A stretch of DNA of 64,000 nucleotides from Fulvitalea axinellae (GTDB lineage: Bacteria > Bacteroidota > Bacteroidia > Cytophagales > Cyclobacteriaceae), in assembly GCF_036492835.1 (NCBI RefSeq), contig NZ_AP025314.1, positions 3,700,010 to 3,764,009 of the forward strand. Reading direction: 5' to 3'. A program made the translations under genes and the position numbers. How positions within the stretch are numbered: position 1 is the stretch's first letter; every line of letters begins with the position of its first letter. The notes beneath the pieces were generated by a model. The model was not told the DNA's origin. It made no database searches and saw only the letters and a list, made by a program, of their open reading frames with translations. Below are positions 26,326 through 34,295 of this stretch, piece by piece.

Positions 26326-26742
26326 TTAGAGTTTCTTTTCCATTTGCCTTGTTTTGATACTAACTTCCGTGGCATATTTGGCCCGAAATTGCTTTTTTAG
26401 ATTATTAATCTTAGTATCATTCCTAGGGTATCTCGATGCAATAACAAGTGCTTCTTTTTTGGGCTTCTTATCCTTGTCACTCCACCTCTTTATAGAAGCT
26501 TCGATTTGCTCAAGCGCCTTTGAAACGTTAGACCCCTTCAGTTCAATGAAGTACTCTTTAGCATTGTGGTCCTTCAACAGATAATCACAACGGCCTTGGC
26601 CACTTCCAGTTTTTTCCAAACATCCATCGATATGGATCTTCTCTACCTCGTACCTATTGGGATTCAGGAAGGTCACTTTCATACCGTTCTCTTCCACTGT
26701 TATTTTACTGTGGCTGAGCTTCTCTACACATTTCTTATTCAT
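26326..26742 (-). CDS. Small PD-(D/E)xK nuclease-like protein
   Basis: This protein has 138 residues. The core shows the restriction-endonuclease-like pattern RCDYLL (Asp53), then YFIELKG with Glu67-x-Lys69, and a helix with Gln79 (ALEQIE), which is the order D...ExK...Q of PD-(D/E)xK enzymes. A Lys/Arg-rich C-terminal part may bind nucleic acid. The ATG at 26742 overlaps the ATPase stop by eight bases, so translation is coupled. The pair resembles other ATPase-plus-nuclease defence modules, but I do not know a named system with this exact nuclease. Function is inferred. Confidence 0.65.
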   Translation of the reverse strand: MNKKCVEKLSHSKITVEENGMKVTFLNPNRYEVEKIHIDGCLEKTGSGQGRCDYLLKDHNAKEYFIELKGSNVSKALEQIEASIKRWSDKDKKPKKEALVIASRYPRNDTKINNLKKQFRAKYATEVSIKTRQMEKKL

Positions 26743-27943
26743 CCTCTCCAAAGCTTAGATCCAACAAGCGGTCGAATTGCTCTCCGATTTCATCAGATAC
26801 TCCATCCAGATACTCCGCCAGTATGAGCCCGTTTTCTTGATCGATAATGCTATTGACTTTACCGTCTTTGATCTCATAGGCTCCAAGATCCTTCAAGTTC
26901 ATAACCTCGTCTTTACCGACGATCTCATACAGTTGCTCAGCCTTTTCTGGAGATTCGACCAGTATGTTTCCAGCTTGAAGCAGATTATTCAGACTGGCTA
27001 ATATGTACGGGCTGTGCGTAGTGATAATGAATTCGTTCTTGGAAACTTTATTGTTGAAGGTCCAAGCCAACAAGTCAGTAACTTGCTTTTGCGCGTTTGG
27101 GAAAAGGTGGGCTTCTGGTTCTTCAATATAGTAGCAATGATGCCCGTCTTTGAATCTTTCGCCGTTAAATCTAGCCAGAATAAGTAAAAGTGGAAGCAGT
27201 TCTTGTTGACCAGAAGAAGCGAATGCCAACCCTACCTTTCTACCATCTTCATGTACCAAGTACTCCTCCCCTGTAGTTTGATCTTTTAAGAATTTGGCTT
27301 TGAGAAGTCCTGAAGCTTTATTCCAAAAGTCTTGAGTGATGCCATCCATCTCAACACTATGATGCGCACCTTTAAAAGCTTGGTGCATCTGCCCGAACTC
27401 AATGAAAAAAGGATCGAACTGAGTATCTTCTCCAAAATAAGAAAAGCTATTTCGCTCTACATGGGCAAATATTGAACGGCTAGCGGGAACAAATAAGTTA
27501 GTTTGGTTAAATCCATATTTCAATAATATAGATTGCAATGTGTCATTGGCATTTGTTTCCGAATTTAGAATTTCATAAACGCTTGGAGAAGGGAGACTGC
27601 CTAAATCCTGCACTACATCTTTAGGAAGTGAAATTTGCAAATCGCCATTCTTACCTATAAAGGCATAAGGCTGCTTGTTTCCGAACTCATATTGTATAGT
27701 AAACTCATTTTGTGGCCAGTAGCTCGAAGGGAAATACTTTTTAAAACGCTTATTTGTCCTTTCAACAAACCCCTGAGGAGTTCGCTGTTTGTATAGCTCA
27801 AGCATAAGTGTTCTACAAAAATAGACTAGTTTAGCCACTACACTCTTACCCGATGACTGCTCTCCTATAAAAACAGTAAACGGCTTTATTTCGATGTCGG
27901 CTTTGGTAATGCCTCCGAAGTTTTTGATATATATCTTTTCCAT
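26735..27943 (-). CDS. AAA (ABC/SMC-type) ATPase, putative defence component
   Basis: The product is a 402-residue OLD/AAA_15-like ATPase. It opens with IYIKNFGGITKADIEI; Walker A is GEQSSGKS at 29-36; the ABC signature-like ASSGQQELLPLL is at about 240-252; Walker B with two acidic residues is CYYIEEPEAHLFP at about 268-281; the switch is ITTHSPYILASLNN. The C-terminus has no Toprim domain, so it is not an OLD nuclease, and the nuclease function would come from the downstream gene. Its long leader contains the array of palindromic units at 28081-28184. The family is only distantly like PtuA in this window. Confidence 0.8.
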   Translation of the reverse strand: MEKIYIKNFGGITKADIEIKPFTVFIGEQSSGKSVVAKLVYFCRTLMLELYKQRTPQGFVERTNKRFKKYFPSSYWPQNEFTIQYEFGNKQPYAFIGKNGDLQISLPKDVVQDLGSLPSPSVYEILNSETNANDTLQSILLKYGFNQTNLFVPASRSIFAHVERNSFSYFGEDTQFDPFFIEFGQMHQAFKGAHHSVEMDGITQDFWNKASGLLKAKFLKDQTTGEEYLVHEDGRKVGLAFASSGQQELLPLLLILARFNGERFKDGHHCYYIEEPEAHLFPNAQKQVTDLLAWTFNNKVSKNEFIITTHSPYILASLNNLLQAGNILVESPEKAEQLYEIVGKDEVMNLKDLGAYEIKDGKVNSIIDQENGLILAEYLDGVSDEIGEQFDRLLDLSFGEDE

Positions 27944-28080
27944 ACCTATATGAGGTTTTATAAGGCCTTTGAGCCTCTTGTAGGCGAACTGTCAAGTTGT
28001 TGTTGCCTTTTGACGATTAAGTCAATTCGAATATAAGAAAAAAGAAAAGGATTCCATCTTAAGCTTACTCCCAACACATG

Positions 28081-28184
28081 CGTAACGTTACGCACAGTAT
28101 CAACGTAGCGTTACGCACACCTTCGACGTAGTACTACGCATGACTCAAGCGTAGCGTTACGCATATAGTATACGTAACGCTACG
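28081..28184. repeat. Array of five 12-bp palindromic units at exact 23-bp period
   Basis: Units begin at 28081, 28104, 28127, 28150 and 28173, each exactly 23 bases apart, separated by 11-base spacers of unrelated sequence. The units are CGTAACGTTACG, CGTAGCGTTACG, CGTAGTACTACG, CGTAGCGTTACG and CGTAACGCTACG. All keep the outer arms CGTA and TACG. Units 1 and 3 are perfect palindromes, and unit 5 is the reverse complement of units 2 and 4. Unit 1 extends to the 16-base palindrome TGCGTAACGTTACGCA. The array is 138 bases upstream of the ATPase start. Units and spacers are too short for a CRISPR; it looks like an operator or iteron-type binding array. Confidence 0.9.
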
Positions 28185-28196
28185 ACGGTTCAAAAG

Positions 28197-28225
28197 AAAA
28201 GCCTTTCCAAATCGGGAAGGCTTTT
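28197..28225. terminator. Terminator behind the HU/DUF4469 gene
   Basis: AAAAGCCTTTCC (28197-28208) and GGGAAGGCTTTT (28214-28225) form a 12-position stem with one mismatch-like G-T and T-tracts on both strands. It ends the minus-strand HU/DUF4469 transcript just before the palindromic array. Confidence 0.8.
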
Positions 28226-28244
28226 CTGTTAGGGGCTAATAAGG

Positions 28245-28937
28245 TTATGAAATTGATAGCTTGGTGTTGTAACGTATGCTACGGATATTTTTACTGTCTC
28301 TCGGCAATGTCCTCACCTCCAAATCATACTCCCCGCTAGGTACGGCCGGCAACAGCGCCACCAACCTCTGCGGACGGTTCTCGATAAAGCGGACGGCTTT
28401 GTGTTCGGTACCGTCGGAGGCTATAAGGAAAAGGCCGGCTTCGGGGGCTTCGGTGTCTATCTTGAGCAGGGAGCCGTCCAAGACCAAGATGCCGCCGGAC
28501 TGGGCCGTGTCGTCGGTCTGGCCGGTGATGCCGTTTTCGACTTGCTCGATTTGGGGGCCGGTTACGCGGGATTTGATCTTTTGGAGGTTGACGTGCTTGA
28601 GGGCCTCTTTAAGCCGTTGCGAGGGCTTGGCCTTAAGGTTGAGTTGGTGGCGCGTGGGGTCGAAGCTGTCGTTGCGGTCTTCGAACGCGCCCGTGATGGA
28701 ATAGTTCAGGTTCAGACTCGGCAGGTTGACGCCCTCGCCCTGCGTCACTATATATTCCAGCACCTCTTGGTATTCGTTGAGCACGGCCAATATATCCGTG
28801 CGGGTGGTGGTGGAACCTCTGGAAATCATCAGCTCCACTACGGAGTCCAGATCATGCACTTTGCCCACGCTTACCTTTGCGGTTTGGTCTTTTTCGTCGT
28901 CCGTCGTTAGTTTGTTGTCGATCAGATAGTATTCCAT
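28245..28937 (-). CDS. HU-like DNA-binding protein with DUF4469 domain
   Basis: The protein has 230 residues in the two-domain layout common in Bacteroidota: an N-terminal HU/IHF-like DNA-binding domain at about 1-125 (TTTRTDILAVLNEYQEVLEYIV in segments, GEGVNLPSLNLNYSITGAFED) and a C-terminal DUF4469 immunoglobulin-like domain at about 130-230 ending in GEYDLEVRTLPRDSKNIRSIRYNTKL. Proteins of this type are thought to bind DNA. It is transcribed toward the palindromic array and the ATPase operon, from which a terminator separates it. A 9-bp inverted repeat lies directly before its start codon. Confidence 0.85.
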   Translation of the reverse strand: MEYYLIDNKLTTDDEKDQTAKVSVGKVHDLDSVVELMISRGSTTTRTDILAVLNEYQEVLEYIVTQGEGVNLPSLNLNYSITGAFEDRNDSFDPTRHQLNLKAKPSQRLKEALKHVNLQKIKSRVTGPQIEQVENGITGQTDDTAQSGGILVLDGSLLKIDTEAPEAGLFLIASDGTEHKAVRFIENRPQRLVALLPAVPSGEYDLEVRTLPRDSKNIRSIRYNTKLSIS

Positions 28938-28941
28938 GTTC

Positions 28942-28985
28942 TATTGGGTTGATTTGTTAAAAAGATGACTTAATATAACCCAATA
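28942..28985. promoter_or_regulatory. 9-bp inverted repeat at the HU/DUF4469 start
   Basis: TATTGGGTT (28942-28950) and AACCCAATA (28977-28985) are perfect inverted copies with 26 bases between, the near arm ending five bases from the start codon. It could be a leader hairpin hiding the translation start or a protein-binding operator. Confidence 0.5.
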
Positions 28986-29342
28986 TGGAATGTACGCCCG
29001 TACGATTCCGGCGCCTAACTTACTAGCGAATAGCCCTTTGCCGTGGAGGCCCGGTTTGGCTTTCAAAGGCGTATTCGGTGATTTTCTTTTTGGGATTGTT
29101 GCGTTTTGGGTGGTTTTCTTATTTTCGCCGGTTCTTATCAGCTTTAGTTTTCGGGGGGAAACACATGCTCTCTACGCATCAAACAAACACTTCCCATATA
29201 AAAACAAGACAATATCATATCAATACGATGGCCAAAGAAGCGAATGAAAGCTATCTTTGCGTTTCGTTTTTTATTAGTGCAAGATGTAGGACACGAACTA
29301 CATCAACGAAGGATTTGTGAGTTTTTTTAATGCTATTTTGAT
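28986..29342. other. Intergenic stretch upstream of two divergent genes
   Basis: About 360 bases without a credible gene: the short open frames here have no family resemblance. The stretch holds the upstream region of the HU/DUF4469 gene (minus) and, at 29252-29259, the promoter-like TATCTTTG for the plus-strand gene at 29343. Confidence 0.5.
29252..29259 (+). promoter_or_regulatory. Probable -7 element
   Basis: TATCTTTG fits the Bacteroidota consensus TAnnTTTG and lies 83 bases before the start of the small gene at 29343. A -33 element is not evident. Confidence 0.4.
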
Positions 29343-29822
29343 ATGAAGGCAATTGTTTTTGAAAGACATCCCGCTCATCAAGAAGACAAGGTTATACAGA
29401 CGTTTGACTCTTATGATTTTGAGCAAACCCAAAACTTCATCAAGACTTTTGATTGGGAAAAAGTCAACTCGGAAGCTGTCGAAGGTATTCAATCTGACGA
29501 GGCGAAAAAAGTGGTTGGGTTCGCCCTATTCTATGGACATTATAGGTTTGAAGTCTTAAATCTACTCGAACTCGGCTTTAGCGTAACTGTTGATTCTGAG
29601 GAACAGGAGGAAATTTGCTATTCATTTTATAGCCTCGACTCCAAATCGGTAATCGAAATATTGGAGCGGTTTCGCTTAAAAGACTTCACCTGGATCGAAG
29701 AATTTGAAACGATCAATGAGGAAAAAGAGATGGAGGAAATTGAAGAGCAAACAAAAAACACCGGTCTGATTCCTAAGGTTATAAACTGGTTGGCGAACAA
29801 GTTGACCGGTACCTCGAAGTAG
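29343..29822 (+). CDS. Hypothetical acidic protein
   Basis: The protein is cytoplasmic, 159 residues long and very acidic in the second half (EEIEEQTKN, EEKEMEE), with no family I recognise. It has a mixed alpha/beta part (VVGFALFYGHYRFEVLNLLELGF, YSFYSLDSKSVIEILERF in segments) and a short amphipathic C-terminal helix (VINWLANKLTG). AT-rich codon use compared with its neighbours and a lone position between convergent and divergent genes suggest an acquired gene. An immunity-type role is conceivable but unsupported. Confidence 0.6.
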   Translation: MKAIVFERHPAHQEDKVIQTFDSYDFEQTQNFIKTFDWEKVNSEAVEGIQSDEAKKVVGFALFYGHYRFEVLNLLELGFSVTVDSEEQEEICYSFYSLDSKSVIEILERFRLKDFTWIEEFETINEEKEMEEIEEQTKNTGLIPKVINWLANKLTGTSK

Positions 29823-29913
29823 ATCCGCTAACGGATATTACAAACAAGCGAGCCAAGTCAAAGTCCAGTTGCCTCAACAAAGGGCGTTTTAGGCATATCC
29901 GGCGCATAAAAAC

Positions 29914-29945
29914 AAAAGGGAAGAACAGTGACGTTCTTCCCTTTT
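29914..29945. terminator. Bidirectional terminator between convergent genes
   Basis: AAAAGGGAAGAAC (29914-29926) and GTTCTTCCCTTTT (29933-29945) form a perfect 13-bp stem with a six-base loop. It serves the plus gene ending at 29822 and the minus ABC-F gene ending at 29983. Confidence 0.85.
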
Positions 29946-29982
29946 GTAATATTATTGACGTTATAGGATCAGGTTGCCGTCA

Positions 29983-31869
29983 TCAAACATACTCCGCCAA
30001 CTCCAACCAACGGTCGGTTTTAACTTCCAGCGCCTCTTCTATTTCCTGCACTTCTTTGGCCCAGGCCGCCAGCTCTTCGTGGCTTCCGCCTCCGTTCATT
30101 AGGTCCACCAGCTCGGCTTTGCGGGTTTCCAGCTCGTCTATCTCGGTTTCCAGCGCTTCGTATTCCCGTTGCTCCTTGTAAGATAGCTTTCTTTTCTGGT
30201 CTCCTCCCCTGTTCGATTTGGCTTTGGGCTCGGCCTTTTTCTTTTCCTCCTCTTTCCTTTGGGCTTCCAGCTTGGCCTTTTCTTTCTCGGCCTCGCGGTA
30301 GTCGGTATAGTTGCCGGGGAAGTCGCTGATTACGCCGTCGCCCTCGAATACGAAGGAGTGCTCTATCAGGCGGTCCATAAAGTAGCGGTCGTGCGATACG
30401 ATGATCAGGCATCCGCCGAAATTGAAAAGGAAATCTTCCAGAATGTTGAGCGTCACCAAATCCAAGTCGTTGGTAGGTTCGTCAAGAATCAGGAAGTTGG
30501 GGTTCTGCATCAGCACGCGCAACAACTGCAGACGACGGCGCTCGCCACCGCTGAGTTTGCCCACGAAGCCGTATTGGGTCTCGGGCGGAAATTTGAAGAG
30601 CGTCAGCAACTGCCCGGCCGTAAGCTTGGAGCCGTCGGCCATATCTATCACCTCGGCCACTTCCTTCACTATCTCTATTACCCTTTGGTCTTCCTTAAAG
30701 GTGTTTTCCTCTTGGGTATAATATCCGAAAACGGTGTTCAGGCCTTTGTTTACCTCGCCGGCGTCGGGCGCCAGCGCTCCGGTGATCATATTCAGGAAGG
30801 TGGATTTGCCCACCCCGTTCTTACCGATTATACCTACGCGGTCTTTCTTTTTGAAAAGGTAAGTAAAGTCCTTAACATAGTACTGTCCGTCGTAAGATTT
30901 CGAAACGTCTTTCAGTTCCAAGATATTCCCCCCCAGCCTAGTGGTCTTTACGCTCAGCTGTACCTGCTGTTCGCTCAGGTCTTTCGACGCCTTCTCTTTC
31001 AGGTCCTCAAAGGCCTCGATACGGTATTTGGCCTTGGTGCCCCGGGCCTTTGGCTGTCTGCGGATCCAGTCCAGCTCTTTGCGCATCAGGTTTTTGGCCT
31101 TGTCCACCTCGGCGGCTTCCTGCTCGTGGCGCTCGGCCTTCTGTTCCAAAAACTGGCTGTAACTGCCTTGGTAAGTGAAGATCTTGCCTTGGTGCATCTC
31201 GAATATCTCCGTGGTTACGCGCTCCAGAAAGTAGCGGTCGTGCGTTACCAACAAAAGGCTCATCTGCGAATCGGCCAAATAGCTTTCCAGCCATTCGATG
31301 GTGGCCAAGTCCAAGTGGTTGGTCGGTTCGTCAAGGATCAGGAAGTCGGGCTTTTCGATCAGGGCCTTGGCTATGGCCACGCGCTTGCGCTGTCCGCCCG
31401 AAAGGCTTCCTATCTTCTGTTCGAACATCTGAATGCCGAGCCGTCCGAGGATCTGCTTCACCTGCGTCTCGTAGTCCCAGGCGTTGAGCGAGTCCACCTT
31501 TTCCATGGCTTTTTGCAGGGCCTCATGGGCGTCTTCGCCGTTTTCCACCCGCTTCAAGGCCATCTCGTAGTCACGGATGGCGCGGAGCATGTCGTTGTCG
31601 TCGGCGAAGACGGTCTGCATTACCGTCAGCTCGTCGTCGAACTCGGGGTTTTGGGCCAAATAGGCCACCTTCACGCCTTTGCGGAAAGCGACTACGCCGG
31701 AATCGGCCTTTTCGGCTCCGGCCACGATCTTGAGCAACGTGGACTTACCGCAACCGTTTACACCCACCAGGGCGGCTTTCTGACCGGCGCTTAGGCCGAA
31801 GGTCAGGTTCTCAAAAAGTAATTTCTCGTTATAGCTTTTGCCTATCGATTCTACCGAAAGATAATTCAT
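29983..31869 (-). CDS. ABC-F family ATPase (Uup-like)
   Basis: The 628-residue protein has two ABC ATPase domains in tandem and no membrane helices, the ABC-F layout of ribosome-associated translation factors. Domain 1 has Walker A GVNGCGKST, signature LSGGQRKRV and Walker B FLILDEPTNHLD. Domain 2 has GKNGVGKST, LSGGERRRL and FLILDEPTNDLD. A charged linker and a Lys/Glu-rich region lead to a C-terminal coiled coil of about 80 residues, typical of the Uup subgroup. The role is most likely housekeeping, relief of ribosome stalling; antibiotic protection cannot be excluded from sequence alone. Confidence 0.93.
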   Translation of the reverse strand: MNYLSVESIGKSYNEKLLFENLTFGLSAGQKAALVGVNGCGKSTLLKIVAGAEKADSGVVAFRKGVKVAYLAQNPEFDDELTVMQTVFADDNDMLRAIRDYEMALKRVENGEDAHEALQKAMEKVDSLNAWDYETQVKQILGRLGIQMFEQKIGSLSGGQRKRVAIAKALIEKPDFLILDEPTNHLDLATIEWLESYLADSQMSLLLVTHDRYFLERVTTEIFEMHQGKIFTYQGSYSQFLEQKAERHEQEAAEVDKAKNLMRKELDWIRRQPKARGTKAKYRIEAFEDLKEKASKDLSEQQVQLSVKTTRLGGNILELKDVSKSYDGQYYVKDFTYLFKKKDRVGIIGKNGVGKSTFLNMITGALAPDAGEVNKGLNTVFGYYTQEENTFKEDQRVIEIVKEVAEVIDMADGSKLTAGQLLTLFKFPPETQYGFVGKLSGGERRRLQLLRVLMQNPNFLILDEPTNDLDLVTLNILEDFLFNFGGCLIIVSHDRYFMDRLIEHSFVFEGDGVISDFPGNYTDYREAEKEKAKLEAQRKEEEKKKAEPKAKSNRGGDQKRKLSYKEQREYEALETEIDELETRKAELVDLMNGGGSHEELAAWAKEVQEIEEALEVKTDRWLELAEYV

Positions 31870-31941
31870 GCGTCGTAAGATGTAGTAAGGGAGTCACAAG
31901 TTGCGAAATAAATCCGGGATGTTCGGCAAGACAGGCGGGTA

Positions 31942-34080
31942 TCACCAGAAAGGGAACCATTTTTTCTTCGGCTTGGCTTCCTTTTGGGGCCCGTCCGCCA
32001 TATCCACGCCTTCCAGCCTAAACACGTCGGTATCGCGGCGGGTAAGCGGAATAAGCGGGCCACCGTCGGTAAGCGGCAGTTCCCACTCGTCGCGCAGGGG
32101 CTTGTCCACGCCCACACGCAGGGCTTCCTCTTTTTCAGACTCGGACTTAAGGGACCCGTTACGGATCTTGGCAGCCGAGTGCAGCATCTCGGCGTAAACC
32201 AACTCCGGCGGCACCAAGGTATACCTGCCCGGCTTGTGCCACTGACCGCGTACAAAATCGCCGTAAACCAGCTTCTCGGGAAAACGCCCCAACACTTTGC
32301 GCGGGAAGGGGCCGTCTTTCAGATAAGACAATTTATACCCCGGCCCGTCGGGGTTGAAGTGCGCGCCGTCGCGTTCCAGCTTGCGCACCGTAAGGCCGTC
32401 GCCCATTTCGGGGAACATTCCGGAGATATCCTCAGGCAAAGGCTCTTCTATACCTCGGCCACGTCCCAGCCCGGTGATATACTCGTATTCCCTGCTTTGG
32501 CCTTCGCCAAATAACAACTCTTTGAGAATAACCTTCCCAGAATCGCTGGCCAACAGGCGGGCGTTCAAGGAGTTGATACGCTTGCGATAATCCGGATCCT
32601 CCACCACTTCGCGCCGGGCGGTCATTTTCGGATATGGCCGTAACGACGCGTCCAAAGGCAAAGAAGACATCGGATCCACCACCTTTTTTATTTTCACTTC
32701 CGAAGACTCTTCCAAAGGCATGGAATGGGTGCTGTTATGGGTAGGTTTACGCTCCAGTTCCGGCGCTCTGGAGGTAACAAACATACTGGTTCCCACACCC
32801 AATGAAGACGACAGGTAGGTTGGCGATTTCTTCTTTACCGAAGGTTCGGCATTAACAGGCCCCGGAACCGGCGTAGCGGACGCCGTATCCGTAGCTTCCG
32901 TCGGGGCCCCTTCCACTGAATATTCCACCTCGCGCTTTTCAAACATATCCCTCATATTGGGATCGATCTCCCCGGGCTTCATCCCCGCCCGGCGCAGTTC
33001 CCAGTACAAAGCCTTACTTCCTCTCATAAGGATCTCAGACTCTTTCACCTGCAAGGGATTAGGCACCGGCACCCAAACGCTGGCTTTCCTTGTCCCGAGC
33101 TTATAGGGGACATTCAGTTCCGTATCCGAGCCATGATGGCGAATGGACGATTCCAGATCACTATCCGTGAAATCCGGCGTCGGCACTTCCGTTTTGTCCG
33201 GAAAGTCAAGCTGAGGTACCGAAGACGAACGCTTGCGTCCCAGACTGGTCTCCATCGAAGGGCTAGGCGAATGCACTGTAGGCGGCGAAGGCGTAGCGGC
33301 TACGGAAGCCGTAAGTTCCGGCGAATGGCTGGCGGTGATGGTTATGGACTCGGATTCCGATTGAGGCTCTTCCTCCTCCACAAGTTCCAACTCATCGGAG
33401 ACCGCTTGCTTGTACACATTGCCCAAGGCGCCTACTGCAAACCCGTTTTCATTGGAAATCAGCACTTGCCAATAATAATGGGTCATGTCATCGGCTTCCC
33501 GTCCGTCAACTTGCATTGAATCCGGCAACCAGAACTTAAAGCCATTCTCGGCCATTAACGCTATAAGTTCGGCGTGTTCCTGATCGACTTGGTTCATCAT
33601 CCGCACCATCAGACCGAATTCGATGTCTTGATCTCCCGGCTTTATCAAAGTGTCGGAATGCCAAGAAAAGAGATAGGAACGAAGCCTGTCAAGCGAAGCC
33701 AATGCGTCGTGTAAAGCTTTTTGGGTAGATTTCACCCACTCGTCAAAGTTTCTTTTGTGTCCTTCAAACACCCTGCGCTCCTGAGCCAACTTCTCCCCGA
33801 AAGCCACCCGGCTATCGACGCTGGAATGCCTGCCAAACACATCTCGCATACGGGCATTAGTCTTCAGGACAGCCTGTTTGGCCTTCATCGCCTCTTCCTT
33901 ATAACGCATGGCCATGTCCTTCTCGTTCATCTGGGTTACGAGGCGCTGTCTTTTGAGGTGGTATTGCGTGATTTCCTTATGGATACTCTTCAAAAGTACG
34001 GGGGCCTCGGAAAACGCTTCCATATCACTTCCGTAACCCAGATAGGCCCGAAAATCATTCGTGTCCATTAGCTTGGACAT
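31942..34080 (-). CDS. Large uncharacterised Ser/Pro/Glu-rich protein
   Basis: From ATG 34080 the product has 712 residues; the frame continues upstream to a TTG at 34206. No known domain was recognised. Residues of about 1-200 are helical and probably coiled coil (ITQYHLKRQRLVTQMNEKDM, a MAMRYKEEAMKAKQAVLK stretch). A long disordered centre follows, rich in Ser, Pro, Thr and Glu. The C-terminal 200 residues are more ordered (GKVILKELLFGEGQSREY, GDFVRGQWHKPGRYTLVPPE). There is no signal peptide or membrane helix. The upstream part of the frame (KAPPPATIIHLE) could be a leader comparable with those at 17802 and 25585, but the likeness is weak. Its stop is 72 bases before the ABC-F gene. Confidence 0.55.
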   Translation of the reverse strand: MSKLMDTNDFRAYLGYGSDMEAFSEAPVLLKSIHKEITQYHLKRQRLVTQMNEKDMAMRYKEEAMKAKQAVLKTNARMRDVFGRHSSVDSRVAFGEKLAQERRVFEGHKRNFDEWVKSTQKALHDALASLDRLRSYLFSWHSDTLIKPGDQDIEFGLMVRMMNQVDQEHAELIALMAENGFKFWLPDSMQVDGREADDMTHYYWQVLISNENGFAVGALGNVYKQAVSDELELVEEEEPQSESESITITASHSPELTASVAATPSPPTVHSPSPSMETSLGRKRSSSVPQLDFPDKTEVPTPDFTDSDLESSIRHHGSDTELNVPYKLGTRKASVWVPVPNPLQVKESEILMRGSKALYWELRRAGMKPGEIDPNMRDMFEKREVEYSVEGAPTEATDTASATPVPGPVNAEPSVKKKSPTYLSSSLGVGTSMFVTSRAPELERKPTHNSTHSMPLEESSEVKIKKVVDPMSSLPLDASLRPYPKMTARREVVEDPDYRKRINSLNARLLASDSGKVILKELLFGEGQSREYEYITGLGRGRGIEEPLPEDISGMFPEMGDGLTVRKLERDGAHFNPDGPGYKLSYLKDGPFPRKVLGRFPEKLVYGDFVRGQWHKPGRYTLVPPELVYAEMLHSAAKIRNGSLKSESEKEEALRVGVDKPLRDEWELPLTDGGPLIPLTRRDTDVFRLEGVDMADGPQKEAKPKKKWFPFW

Positions 34081-34282
34081 TTCCAGGTGAATAATAGTAG
34101 CGGGAGGAGGTGCTTTGCTTATCGCTTCCGCTCCGCCCGCCCGTTCTCTTTGGTCGCTATGTCGTTGTTGTCCTTGAAACACTCCGGTACCCGTTCCAGA
34201 AAACAACTCCTTCCCGGAAGTTTTGGTTCTTGGGTTAAGAACAGAAATCCTCCCGATATTTCGTCATACGGCCCGAAGACGC

Positions 34283-34290
34283 TATTTTCG
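34283..34290 (+). promoter_or_regulatory. -7-like element five bases before the GT2 start
   Basis: TATTTTCG resembles the Bacteroidota -7 box (TAnnTTTG with one change) and ends five bases before the ATG of the glycosyltransferase gene. If functional, transcription would begin at or near the start codon, giving a leaderless mRNA. The same arrangement occurs before dnaX. Confidence 0.35.
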
Positions 34291-34295
34291 CCAAT

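Noticed and set aside
28081..28184. CRISPR array
   Set aside because: Repeats of 12 bases and spacers of 11 bases are far too short, the units are palindromes with internal variation, and no cas gene is present.
28990..29320. Two short plus-strand frames before the gene at 29343
   Set aside because: They overlap each other, contain the -7-like TATCTTTG and show no conserved text.
30259..31794. Long open frame of 511 codons on the plus strand
   Set aside because: It lies entirely antisense to the clear ABC-F gene and its translation has no family resemblance; it results from the GC-rich codon use of that gene.
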